The notes under the pieces were generated by a model. The model was not told the origin of the DNA and made no database searches. It saw only the letters and a program-made list of their open reading frames with translations. The position numbers and the translations under genes were made by a program. This document shows positions 14,064 to 22,749 of a DNA stretch of 28,256 bases, piece by piece. The stretch spans positions 1-28,256 of the IMG/VR virus record IMGVR_UViG_3300048136_000176, one strand, 5' to 3'. Every line of letters starts with the position of its first letter. Position 1 is the stretch's first letter. The stretch comes from a virus.

Positions 14064-14077
14064 ATTAAACGTTTAAT
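14064..14077. repeat. Perfect 14-bp palindrome
   Basis: ATTAAACGTTTAAT lies seven bases after the stop at 14057 and 20 bases before the AGGAG site of the fibre gene. It could be a weak RNA hairpin or a protein-binding site. It lacks the GC-rich stem and T run of a terminator. Confidence 0.4.
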
Positions 14078-14109
14078 CCAAAAACACTAACCAACTAGGA
14101 GATAACCTA

Positions 14110-17100
14110 ATGGCATTTAGGCAGATTAAATCCCCTGCATTAGCGGACAAGGCGGTAATCAATACCAAACTTGACGAAAGTGCGGTACAGGGACAATCAA
14201 CCCTTCAAGGTATGGTAGATCCTTCAAACTGCTTTACTCTTCTTTACGATGTCGGCTCTGACTCATTAAAGAAGATTGGTGCAGACCAATTCTTTGCTTC
14301 GTTCAGTACGTCTGACCTAGCAGAAGGTTCTAACCTATACTATACAGCTGATCGTGCTAATGCTGATGTCGCTGCTCAAATAGACGCAGACGTTCTAGTA
14401 GAAACAAACCGTGCAAAAGCAGCGGAAACACTACTACAGCAAAACATTGACGCAGAAGCATCTACTCGTGCAGCTGCAGACATTGCTCTACAGGCAAACA
14501 TTACTGCTGAAGAGTCTCGTGCTACTGCTCGTGAAAATGCGATCGAAGCTGCATACCAAGCTGCAGATACTACATTATCGAATCGTATCGATAATATTTT
14601 AAACAATACAGACCCAGGTGTACTTGACTCGTTCGCAGAAATCATTGCGGCATTTGAAGCTGCAGATGATGTACTATCCGCATCAATCATTGCGAATGCT
14701 ACTGCTATCACAAACGAAGTCACACGTGCAACTACTCGTGAAACAACTATCGATGATCGTGTAACTACTGAAATTGCACGTGCACAGTCGGCAGAATCTT
14801 CACTTGCTGGTCTAATCGGTGCAGAAGAAACCGCACGTATTGCTGGTGACAACGCACTGTCCGCACGACTAGATGACGAAGAAGATGCATCTGCGGATCT
14901 ACAAGCACAGATCACTGCAGAAGTTTCTCGTGCTACTGGTGTAGAGGGTTCTCTACAGTCGCAGATCACTGCAGAAGTTTCTCGTGCTACTGGTGCAGAA
15001 GCTGCTAACGCACAAAACCTAACAGACGAAATTAATGCTCGTGCATCTGCTGATACACAAGTTCGTACTGATCTAGGTGCAGATATTGTTGCGGCAGAAG
15101 CAGCTGCTAAAGCACATGCTGAAGCACAAGACGCACTAATGATTGGTGATGTTACTGTTGACGGTACTGCAACTAACACAATCACTGATCGCATTGCAAC
15201 TGCAAAAGCAGAAGCAATCACTGAATCAAGCAACTCAGTTGCAATCGAGAACGCTGCACGTATTGCAGGTGACTCAGATCTAAATGCTCGTGTTGATCAA
15301 GAGATCATTGATCGTCTTGCTGGTGACGCTGCTAACTCAGCAGAAGTTGCTACTGAGAAGGCACGTGCGGAAGGTGTTGAATCAAGTCTACAATCACAAG
15401 TTGACTTCATCACATCAAACACTGATCCAGCTGCTCTAGATTCACTAACAGAAATCGTTAGTGCTTATCAAGCATCTGACTCAGACATGTCTGCGTTGAT
15501 TTCGTCTAACACTACTGCGATTTCAAACGAAGCAAACACACGTTCGTCTGCAGATACTACTCTACAGAATAACATCAACACAGAAGCATCAACTCGTGCA
15601 ACTGCTGATACAAATCTGCAGTCTCAGATTGACCAACTAGAAGTTGATCTACAAGTCGAGAAAGACGATGTTCTTGCTGAAGCAAAAGCATACACTGATC
15701 AAGAAGCAGACGCACACCAGGCTGTTGCAATCGCACACGCTGATGCGCAAGACGCTGCCCTAATCGGTGACGCAACTGTAAACGGTACTTCTGGTAATAC
15801 AGTTACTGATCGTATCCAAACTGTTAAGACTCAAGCATTCAACTACACAGACTCGGAAGTTACGACTGAACGTACTCGTGCTATGAATGCAGAATCTGCA
15901 CTATCTCTACGTACAACAGTACTAGAAGGTGAGATGGATGACGTTGAGGCACTAGCTGCTCAAAACGAAATCGATCTACGTGCAGAAGAAGTTGCTCGTG
16001 CAACTAAAGATTCGGACCTACAAGGTCAGATCGACGCACTAAACTCTAACACTACAATCGACGTTGATGATCTACAAGCACAGATCACTGCGGAAGTTAA
16101 CCGTGCGACTACAGCAGAAGGTGTTAACGCAGACTCAGTTGTCACAGAACGTAACCGTGCAGTAGGTGTTGAGCAAGGTCTACAGACTCAAATCGACACT
16201 AACATTTCAGATATCTCCACAGAACGTGGTCGAATCACTGTTGAAGTAGCACGTGCTCAATCTGCAGAATCTGCACTAAGCAGTCGTTTGGATGATGTAG
16301 AAGCAGACTTCAACGAAGCAGATTCCGATCTACAAGCATCGATTCTTGCAGAAGTTGTTCGTGCATCTGGTGTTGAAGCAGGTCTACGTACAGACGTAGA
16401 TAGTGTTCAGGCACAAGTTACTGCAAACGATTCAGACATTCTTGCTCTACAAAATCGTGCTGATAACGAAGTTGGTGACCTACAGTCACAAATCGACGCA
16501 GAAGTTTCTCGTGCGACTACAGCAGAAGGTGTTCTACAGAGCAATATCGATGCAGAAGTCACTCGTGCTACTGGTATCGAAGCTGGTCTACGTACCGACG
16601 TTGATGCAAACCAAGCACAAATCACTGCAAACGATTCTGATATCCTAGCACTACAAAACCTACAGTCATCTGATCACAACGATCTACAATCTCAGATCAC
16701 TGCGGAAGTTAACCGTGCGACTGGCATTGAAACAGGTATTCGTACAGACCTAACAACTCTTGAAGGTCGTGTTGACTTTATCGTTTCTAACGAAGATGGT
16801 GCGGCACTAGATTCACTAACAGAAATCGTTAGTGCATTCCAAGATGCAGATTCAGATCTACAAGGTGTTATCGATGCTAACGGTGGTCGTCTAACTACTC
16901 TAGAATCAGAAATGGACGCAGTCGAACTACGTGCTACTGATCTAGAAGCGAAGGACGTTGCACACACTAACCGTCTAAATGGTCTAGACTCTGATCAGAT
17001 TGTACAGAACGGTCGTTTGGCAACTAACGAAAGTCACATATCTGCACTACAGACTAAGCAAGGTTCTGCTACTCTAGCAACTGTTGCTACTAATGTCTCA

Positions 17101-19587
17101 GACGCAATCAACGAACTACACGCAGAAATCGACGTAGAAGTTGGTGAGTTGACTAACCTAGAAAATCGTGTAACTACTGCTGAAGGTGAAATCGATACTC
17201 TACAGTCTGAAATGGACGCAGTAGAAGGTCGTGCAACTTCACTAGAAGGTCGTATGACTACTGAAGAAGGTCATGTCGACACTCTACAAAGTCAGATGGG
17301 TACTTCTACTCTGGCAACTGTTGCTACAGATGTTACCACTGCTGTTAATGAGTTACACACTCAAGCAGATAGCAATACTTCACGTGTTGGTGCACTAGAA
17401 ACATCAATGGGCACTGCTCAAAGTGATATCGATGCTCTTGAAGTTCGTGCGACTGATCTAGAAACAGAACAGGGTCTACAAGCAGGTCGTCTAACAGTCA
17501 ATGAAGGTGATATCGATGCTCTTGAAGCAAAGGTAGGTTCTTCATCTGAGTCACTAGAAACTACTGCACAGACACTTGTCGGTGCTATTAACGAAGTCCA
17601 CGGTGAGACAGATACTAATGCATCTGGTCTTGCAGCTGCCGTTGCTCGTGCAGATGCAGATTCTGATCGTCTAACTTCAGAAATTGCAGATCGTATCGCT
17701 GCCGATACTCAGATCCGTATTGATCTAGCATCTGATCGTACAACCGATCAAGCAGACTACATCGCACGTGACGCAGTCGTTCTTGCATCTGCACAGTCTT
17801 ACGCAGAAGCAGAAGCAGATGACGCAGAAGCAGCTGCTAAACTATACGCAGACGGCATCGTTGCAAACGAAGCTGCACTACGTGAAGCTGCAGACACTGT
17901 CCTAGATGGTAAGATTTCTACTGAAGCAACTACTCGTGCAAATGCCGATAACGCATTAGATTCTCGTGTAACTGTTCTAGAAACAGAAATGACTGACACT
18001 CAATTGGGTGCAGGTCTTGCTACAGACGGTACTTACGTACAACCTACTACTACTAACTACATCAATGGTAGTGTGTCTCTAGCAGACGCAGATGCTAAGT
18101 TGGATGCGGCAATCAAGGCAGTTGACAACACACGTAACAGTGGTTTCAATAACCTACAGTCGCAGATAAATGCAGAAATTGCATTCCGTGCTTCAGAAGA
18201 TTCGGATATCCGTGCTTCACTAGCTGCTGAAGTTGCTCGTGCTACTCAGGCAGAAACTGATAATGGTACACTAATCGCAACTAACGCACTGGCAATCTCA
18301 ACTGAATCGTCTCGTGCACAAGGTGCTGAAGCATCACTACAGTCACAGATCGACTTCGTCGTATCTAACACAGACTCTGCGGCACTAGATTCTCTAACAG
18401 AGATCGTTGCGGCACTTCAGTCTGGTGACGGTGATCTACTAACTCTAATCCAAACTAACCAAACAGACATCGCTACCAACGCTTCTGGACTTGCACAAGA
18501 GATCACTGATCGTGCGGCACAGGGTGCGGCAATCCGTGGTGAATTTGCTACGGCAGATGCGGCACTACAGACTCAGATCAACGGTAAGGTATCTAAGTCT
18601 GGAGACACCATGTCTGGTGCTCTGTCAATGGGTGGTAACAAAGTTACTGCTGTTGCAAATGGCACAGATCTACAAGACGCAGTGAACAAGGGGCAGTTGG
18701 ACGCAGGTCTTGCGGCACAGCATATCTCACAGTTCACTACTACTGACGTTGAAGAAGGTGATAACCTATACTTCACAGACGCACGTTCTCGTGCTTCAGT
18801 ATCAGTAACAGATGTTTCTGGTGAAGGCAAGGTATCTTACAACTCTTCTACTGGTGTATTCTCAGTCGATACTGCTAAAGGTCTACTAGAACTTGCGGAT
18901 GTCAGTGACTCAGCATACGACGGTAAGAATGGTTACGTTCTACGTGTAAACAACACTCTAGACGGAATGTCACTACAGGATCCAACTCAGTTGGCATTCA
19001 ATAATGCACAACGTCAGACAATGGCTGGTGACGGTGCACAGACTACATTCGCACTAGACTTCTACACTCAAGACGCAAACGCAATCGTTTTCGTTGGTGG
19101 TGTTATTCAGGATCCGGGTGTACACTACTCAATTGATGCGGCAAACCAGTTGATTACATTCAACGCTGCTATCCCAGTTGGTACACAGGCAGTTGTAATT
19201 GCTCAGTCTACTAACTCGGTTGGTGTTCTAGATCCTAAGTCGGTCGGTCTAGAAACTCTTGCAGACAACATCAAGGTGTTTGAGCAAGGTAACGATATTG
19301 TTGCTGGAACTTCTGCTACAGTAGTTTCTGCATTCAATAAGTCTCAGTATCGTTCTGCTAAGTACCTCGTTACTGTGGAGAATGGTGGTGAGTTCGAAAC
19401 TCGTGAGTGTCTAGTCGTCCACGACGGAACATCTGCATCAATCGTAGAATACGGTATCGTATTCACTGGATCTTCACTACTAGGTGATACAGACGTACAG
19501 GTTAATGGTTCAAGTGTTGAACTATTGTACACTGCTGAATCTGCTGGTGCTGTTGTTTCTGTTTCAGTAACTTACGTTGATGCGTAA
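14110..19587 (+). CDS. Long coiled-coil tail fibre protein, 1825 aa
   Basis: A strong AGGAG site (14097-14101) precedes the ATG. Residues 1-80 are an N-terminal attachment region ending in FSTSDLAEGSNLYYTADRAN, a fibre motif repeated near the C-terminus as TTTDVEEGDNLYFTDARSRA. Residues about 85-1490 are coiled coil made of 18-residue units such as AEVSRATGVEGSLQSQIT, mixed with four LDSLTEIV-x-A modules, two IGDxTV-x-GT segments and three 'A.NE(L/V)H' segments. About residue 1494 carries SKSGDTMSGALSMGGNKVTA, the trimeric fibre knob-entry motif. Residues 1637-1698 form a beta-domain (IVFVGGVIQDPGVHYSID), and the rest is a beta-rich tip that probably binds receptor. It is larger than T4 gp34 or gp37. 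I infer a trimeric long fibre; whether it serves as tail fibre or whisker is open. Confidence 0.85.
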   Translation: MAFRQIKSPALADKAVINTKLDESAVQGQSTLQGMVDPSNCFTLLYDVGSDSLKKIGADQFFASFSTSDLAEGSNLYYTADRANADVAAQIDADVLVETNRAKAAETLLQQNIDAEASTRAAADIALQANITAEESRATARENAIEAAYQAADTTLSNRIDNILNNTDPGVLDSFAEIIAAFEAADDVLSASIIANATAITNEVTRATTRETTIDDRVTTEIARAQSAESSLAGLIGAEETARIAGDNALSARLDDEEDASADLQAQITAEVSRATGVEGSLQSQITAEVSRATGAEAANAQNLTDEINARASADTQVRTDLGADIVAAEAAAKAHAEAQDALMIGDVTVDGTATNTITDRIATAKAEAITESSNSVAIENAARIAGDSDLNARVDQEIIDRLAGDAANSAEVATEKARAEGVESSLQSQVDFITSNTDPAALDSLTEIVSAYQASDSDMSALISSNTTAISNEANTRSSADTTLQNNINTEASTRATADTNLQSQIDQLEVDLQVEKDDVLAEAKAYTDQEADAHQAVAIAHADAQDAALIGDATVNGTSGNTVTDRIQTVKTQAFNYTDSEVTTERTRAMNAESALSLRTTVLEGEMDDVEALAAQNEIDLRAEEVARATKDSDLQGQIDALNSNTTIDVDDLQAQITAEVNRATTAEGVNADSVVTERNRAVGVEQGLQTQIDTNISDISTERGRITVEVARAQSAESALSSRLDDVEADFNEADSDLQASILAEVVRASGVEAGLRTDVDSVQAQVTANDSDILALQNRADNEVGDLQSQIDAEVSRATTAEGVLQSNIDAEVTRATGIEAGLRTDVDANQAQITANDSDILALQNLQSSDHNDLQSQITAEVNRATGIETGIRTDLTTLEGRVDFIVSNEDGAALDSLTEIVSAFQDADSDLQGVIDANGGRLTTLESEMDAVELRATDLEAKDVAHTNRLNGLDSDQIVQNGRLATNESHISALQTKQGSATLATVATNVSDAINELHAEIDVEVGELTNLENRVTTAEGEIDTLQSEMDAVEGRATSLEGRMTTEEGHVDTLQSQMGTSTLATVATDVTTAVNELHTQADSNTSRVGALETSMGTAQSDIDALEVRATDLETEQGLQAGRLTVNEGDIDALEAKVGSSSESLETTAQTLVGAINEVHGETDTNASGLAAAVARADADSDRLTSEIADRIAADTQIRIDLASDRTTDQADYIARDAVVLASAQSYAEAEADDAEAAAKLYADGIVANEAALREAADTVLDGKISTEATTRANADNALDSRVTVLETEMTDTQLGAGLATDGTYVQPTTTNYINGSVSLADADAKLDAAIKAVDNTRNSGFNNLQSQINAEIAFRASEDSDIRASLAAEVARATQAETDNGTLIATNALAISTESSRAQGAEASLQSQIDFVVSNTDSAALDSLTEIVAALQSGDGDLLTLIQTNQTDIATNASGLAQEITDRAAQGAAIRGEFATADAALQTQINGKVSKSGDTMSGALSMGGNKVTAVANGTDLQDAVNKGQLDAGLAAQHISQFTTTDVEEGDNLYFTDARSRASVSVTDVSGEGKVSYNSSTGVFSVDTAKGLLELADVSDSAYDGKNGYVLRVNNTLDGMSLQDPTQLAFNNAQRQTMAGDGAQTTFALDFYTQDANAIVFVGGVIQDPGVHYSIDAANQLITFNAAIPVGTQAVVIAQSTNSVGVLDPKSVGLETLADNIKVFEQGNDIVAGTSATVVSAFNKSQYRSAKYLVTVENGGEFETRECLVVHDGTSASIVEYGIVFTGSSLLGDTDVQVNGSSVELLYTAESAGAVVSVSVTYVDA
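14908..15015 (+). repeat. 54-nt (18-residue) coiled-coil repeat, clearest pair
   Basis: CAGATCACTGCAGAAG and the bases that follow recur at 14908 and 14962, an 18-residue period (7 + 11). Diverged copies run through much of the 1825-aa protein. An 18-residue period fits a coiled coil of mixed heptads and hendecads. Confidence 0.7.
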
Positions 19588-19606
19588 TAACAACTTTACA
19601 ATAGTC

Positions 19607-19629
19607 GGGGGAGGGATCAGCTCTCCCCC
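19607..19629 (+). terminator. GC-rich hairpin between the two fibre genes
   Basis: GGGGGAG (19607-19613) pairs perfectly with CTCCCCC (19623-19629) around a nine-base loop. No T run follows (AAATCAAAATTCT), so it may slow or stabilise RNA ends rather than fully terminate. The 736-aa gene behind it shows no TATAAATA of its own, so read-through would be needed. Confidence 0.55.
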
Positions 19630-19657
19630 TAAATCAAAATTCTAAAAGGTAAACAAA

Positions 19658-21868
19658 ATGTCTACAAATAAGAAATTTAGAATACAGAACGGAGTCGATA
19701 TCCACGGTGGTGGACTTTCTATCGATGACGTTGTTGTAATCGGTGCAGACGGTAAAGTTGTTCCTGCTGCTATTGCCGATGCTGTTGCAGGTCTGACTTC
19801 TTCTGACATCGCAGATCTACAGGCACAAGTAAGTGCAATTTTGGGCACTTCTCCAGAGACTCTGGACACCCTACAAGAAATCGTTGCGGCATTTGAAGGT
19901 GCGGATAGCACCCTAACAGGTTCTGTTGCTCAGAACGCTGCGGATATCGCAACAATCAACACTACTCTAACGAACGGTGTTGCAACACCAACAGACGTTG
20001 CTGGTCTACAAAGTCAAGTAACTTCGAACGACACAGACATCGCAGCTAACGCTGCGGCAATCGCTGCTACAAACGCACGTACATCTGGTATCAGCACATC
20101 TTCAGGTTCATCTAACATTCAGATGACTGCTGAAGTTGATATGGGTACTAACGCAATTACTAACATGTCCGACCCAAGTTCTGCACAAGATGCGGCAACT
20201 AAGGCATATGTTGATGCGGCATCAACTTCTTCAAGTAGTGATCTATCTACAGAAACTGCGGCACGTATCGCTGGTGATGCAACTACTGCGGCCGATGCGG
20301 CTGCGGATGCGACTTCTAAAGCAGATGCGGCAGAAGCAGCGGCAGTGGCAACTGCTTCAGCAGATGCGACATCAAAGGCAAATGCGGCACAGTCAGCGGC
20401 AGAAGCAACTGCATCTGCAGATGCTACTTCTAAAGCAGATGCGGCAGAAGCAAGTGCTAAGGCACATGCAGACTCTGGTGATGCAACTGTACAGGCAGCC
20501 GTTGACGTAGTAAGTGGTCGTGTTGACGCAATCCTAAACGGTTCTGGTGAATCACTAGACACAATCGTTGAGATTGTTGCGGCATTCGAGGATGCGGATT
20601 CAGATCTACAAACTCTAATCAGTTCTAATGCGTCTGCGGTATCTACAGAGACAGCACGTGCGCAAGCAGTTGAATCTGGACTACAGTCAAGCATTGACTC
20701 TCTAACATCATCTACAGGTGGTGACGTGAGTAGTCTACAGAGTCAGATCGATGATGAAGAAGCTGCACGTATTGCAGGTGATTCCTCTCTACAGTCTCAG
20801 TTAAACTCAGAGATCTCTCGTGCGACTTCTGCAGAAGCAGTTAATGCGGCAAACATTGCCTCAGAAATCACTGCTCGTAGTAATGCAGATGCGGCAATCG
20901 AAGCAGACGTTGTTGCTCTACAGAATCAGGTTGGTACCATCTTAGGTGGTGCGCCAGGTACTCTAGACACATTCGTCGAGATCATCAACGCATTTGAAGG
21001 TGCAGATTCAGACCTACAGTCTGTTATCACTAGCAACTCTACACGTCTAACGACTGCAGAAAACAACATTACTGCTCTTGAAGCAGACTTGACTGCAGAA
21101 GAGAACGCACGTGCAGGGGGTGATTCAGCACTACAGGCACAGATCACTTCTAACGATGCAGATATCCTAGCAAATGCGTCTGCTATCTCAGCAGAAGAGA
21201 CTCGTGCGACAGGTGTAGAGTCTTCTTTACAGGCACAGATCACTTCTAACGATGCAGATATATCAGCACTACAAGGTCGTTCTGGTACTATCGAAGGTAA
21301 GGATGCCGATCAGGACGTTGCGATTGCGGCAAATGCGTCTGCTATCTCAGCAGAGGTTGCCCGTGCAACTGCGGCAGAAGGTGTTATCGCAAGTGATCTA
21401 GCAGATGAAGTATCTCGTGCGACTTCTGCAGAAGCGGCACTTCAGTCTTCAATTGACTTTGTCAAGCAGAATACTGATCCTGCAGCACTAGACTCACTAA
21501 CAGAAATCGTTGCGGCATTCCAAGCAGCTGATGGTTCGATCACAAGTGTTGTTAACTCTAACACTACTCGCATCTCTTCACTGGAAGGTTCTGTGACAGG
21601 AATCGAAGCATGGAACACTGACAACGTATCTGAAGGTTCAACTAACCTATACTTCACAGATGCACGTGCTAAGGCATGTTTGACAGGTGGTCTATGTATC
21701 ACTTACAACTCAACAACTGGTGAAATCAAAGTTGATGAGGCAGAAGCAGAGTCTTCACTACGTGTTGCCGAGTCTGTTGCTTCAGATGACGCAGACAAGT
21801 TGGATGGTCAGCAAGGTTCTTACTACCGTATCAACATCTACAATGTTGCTGGCACTTTAGTCAACTAA
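19658..21868 (+). CDS. Coiled-coil fibre protein, 736 aa, at the wac (fibritin) position
   Basis: The ATG follows AAGG at 19646-19649. Residues 1-40 (KKFRIQNGVDIHGGGLSIDD) form an N-terminal attachment domain. Residues 45-640 are Ala/Ser/Asp-rich coiled coil with four modules of the type LDTLQEIVAAFEGADS, shared with the 1825-aa fibre. Residues about 150-190 hold MGTNAITNMSDPSSAQDAAT, a common fibre motif. Residues about 217-273 are three 19-residue Ala-rich repeats. The C-terminus has NLYFTDARAKA, ITYNSTTGEIKVDEAE and DDADKLDGQQGSYY, typical of fibre tips. It lies immediately before gp13, where T4 has wac, itself a segmented coiled coil. I infer either a whisker-like neck fibre or a second tail fibre. 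The tip is short and the final NVAGTLVN is not recognised. Confidence 0.83.
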   Translation: MSTNKKFRIQNGVDIHGGGLSIDDVVVIGADGKVVPAAIADAVAGLTSSDIADLQAQVSAILGTSPETLDTLQEIVAAFEGADSTLTGSVAQNAADIATINTTLTNGVATPTDVAGLQSQVTSNDTDIAANAAAIAATNARTSGISTSSGSSNIQMTAEVDMGTNAITNMSDPSSAQDAATKAYVDAASTSSSSDLSTETAARIAGDATTAADAAADATSKADAAEAAAVATASADATSKANAAQSAAEATASADATSKADAAEASAKAHADSGDATVQAAVDVVSGRVDAILNGSGESLDTIVEIVAAFEDADSDLQTLISSNASAVSTETARAQAVESGLQSSIDSLTSSTGGDVSSLQSQIDDEEAARIAGDSSLQSQLNSEISRATSAEAVNAANIASEITARSNADAAIEADVVALQNQVGTILGGAPGTLDTFVEIINAFEGADSDLQSVITSNSTRLTTAENNITALEADLTAEENARAGGDSALQAQITSNDADILANASAISAEETRATGVESSLQAQITSNDADISALQGRSGTIEGKDADQDVAIAANASAISAEVARATAAEGVIASDLADEVSRATSAEAALQSSIDFVKQNTDPAALDSLTEIVAAFQAADGSITSVVNSNTTRISSLEGSVTGIEAWNTDNVSEGSTNLYFTDARAKACLTGGLCITYNSTTGEIKVDEAEAESSLRVAESVASDDADKLDGQQGSYYRINIYNVAGTLVN
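20306..20476 (+). repeat. Three tandem 57-nt (19-residue) Ala-rich repeats
   Basis: Units start at 20306, 20363 and 20420, each beginning DATSKA(D/N)AA. They encode an Ala-rich helical segment of the 736-aa fibre. Similar DNA but not identical copies suggests tandem duplication followed by drift. Confidence 0.8.
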
Positions 21869-21870
21869 AA

Positions 21871-21890
21871 CTAATATCTTAGAATATTAG
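21871..21890. repeat. Inverted repeat before the gp13 terminator
   Basis: CTAATAT (21871-21877) and ATATTAG (21884-21890) form seven pairs around CTTAGA, directly upstream of the strong terminator. AT-rich and weak on its own. Confidence 0.4.
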
Positions 21891-21891
21891 G

Positions 21892-21920
21892 AAAGGGGAG
21901 ACTTCGGTCTCCCTTTTTTT
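21892..21920 (+). terminator. Rho-independent terminator after the 736-aa fibre gene
   Basis: GGGAGAC (21896-21902) and GTCTCCC (21907-21913) form seven pairs capped by the very stable TTCG tetraloop, followed by seven T. This is the clearest terminator in the window. It separates the fibre operon from the neck and packaging operon. Confidence 0.93.
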
Positions 21921-21939
21921 ATGCCCCAAATAAAATTTG

Positions 21940-21947
21940 TATAAATA
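21940..21947 (+). promoter_or_regulatory. T4-type late promoter (TATAAATA) for gp13-gp17
   Basis: Exact octamer 28 bases before ATG 21976. CCCAAA (21925-21930) and TTTGGG (21961-21966) flank it. The GGGA at 21964-21967 is a suitably spaced ribosome-binding site for gp13, so this may be a second, weaker case of a promoter inside an RBS-masking hairpin. The genes up to gp17 follow without gaps. Confidence 0.88.
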
Positions 21948-21975
21948 GAGTTAGTATAACTTTGGGACACAGGAA

Positions 21976-22746
21976 ATGTACGTTAACAGTAGAGATGATT
22001 TGATAGATTACTGCCTACGCAATCTGGGACATCCAGTAGTTGACATCAACGTTGACGATGAGCAACTGGACGATCGAATTGAAGAAGCATTACAGTGGTT
22101 TCGTGAACACCATCCAGATGGTCAAAGACGATTCTACTTGAAACATCAAATAACACAAACCGACATTGACAATCAGTATGTTGACTTAGATGATAATCTA
22201 GATCTATCTGCAGTTGTACGCATGGTCCCTATCACATTCAACACTGCGCATCGTGGATGGTTTAGTGATGCGTGGCAGGTGATGGCCTACACAATCACAG
22301 ATTTTACCCGTCAAGGTGGTATTCTTGGTGACCTTGCGCACTATGAGTCGATGCAACAACAATTGTCGTTATTGGATATGAAACTTGGTGGCACTCCACA
22401 GTTGACATTTGACCGACAGTATAATAGAATTAATCTACATATTTCCAAAACAAAACTGAAGGTGGACGACTACGTTCTGTTTGAGGTTTACTCTATCCGT
22501 GATCCAGATGACTCAGTCACTGAATACAACTCTCTATGGAATCACCGATTCATCAAAGAATACGCAACCGCACTGATCAAACGTCAGTGGGGTACCAACC
22601 TAATTAAGTTTGACGGTATGACACTCCCAGGCGGAGTTACCGTTAACGCACGTCTTATCTACGAAGATGCATTAGCAGACATTGAAAGGATAATGGAAAA
22701 GTTCCGAATGGAAGAGGACGAAGGTCCAATGTTCTTCATGGGGTAA
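21976..22746 (+). CDS. 13: Neck protein gp13
   Basis: A 256-aa homologue of T4 gp13 (309 aa), part of the head-completion ring on which the tail is attached. The diagnostic N-terminus is DDLIDYCLRNLGHPVVDINV followed by DDEQLDDRIEEALQWF (residues 7-42). The central region includes TFDRQYNRINLHI, and WNHRFIKEYATALIKRQWGT precedes the C-terminal helix. It acts inside the infected cell at the portal vertex after DNA packaging, together with gp14. The next gene starts three bases after its stop. Shorter than the T4 protein, as in many marine relatives. Assigned from recognised sequence plus the strict 13-14-15-16-17-18-19 gene order. Confidence 0.93.
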   Translation: MYVNSRDDLIDYCLRNLGHPVVDINVDDEQLDDRIEEALQWFREHHPDGQRRFYLKHQITQTDIDNQYVDLDDNLDLSAVVRMVPITFNTAHRGWFSDAWQVMAYTITDFTRQGGILGDLAHYESMQQQLSLLDMKLGGTPQLTFDRQYNRINLHISKTKLKVDDYVLFEVYSIRDPDDSVTEYNSLWNHRFIKEYATALIKRQWGTNLIKFDGMTLPGGVTVNARLIYEDALADIERIMEKFRMEEDEGPMFFMG

Positions 22747-22749
22747 GAC

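Noticed and set aside
14376-15233. Open 285-codon minus-strand frame opposite the coiled-coil fibre (and 20119-20694 likewise)
   Set aside because: Mirror of Ala/Asp/Glu/Arg-rich codons (Ala, Ser, Val-rich shadow). It lies wholly inside a well-supported fibre gene and has no promoter of its own.
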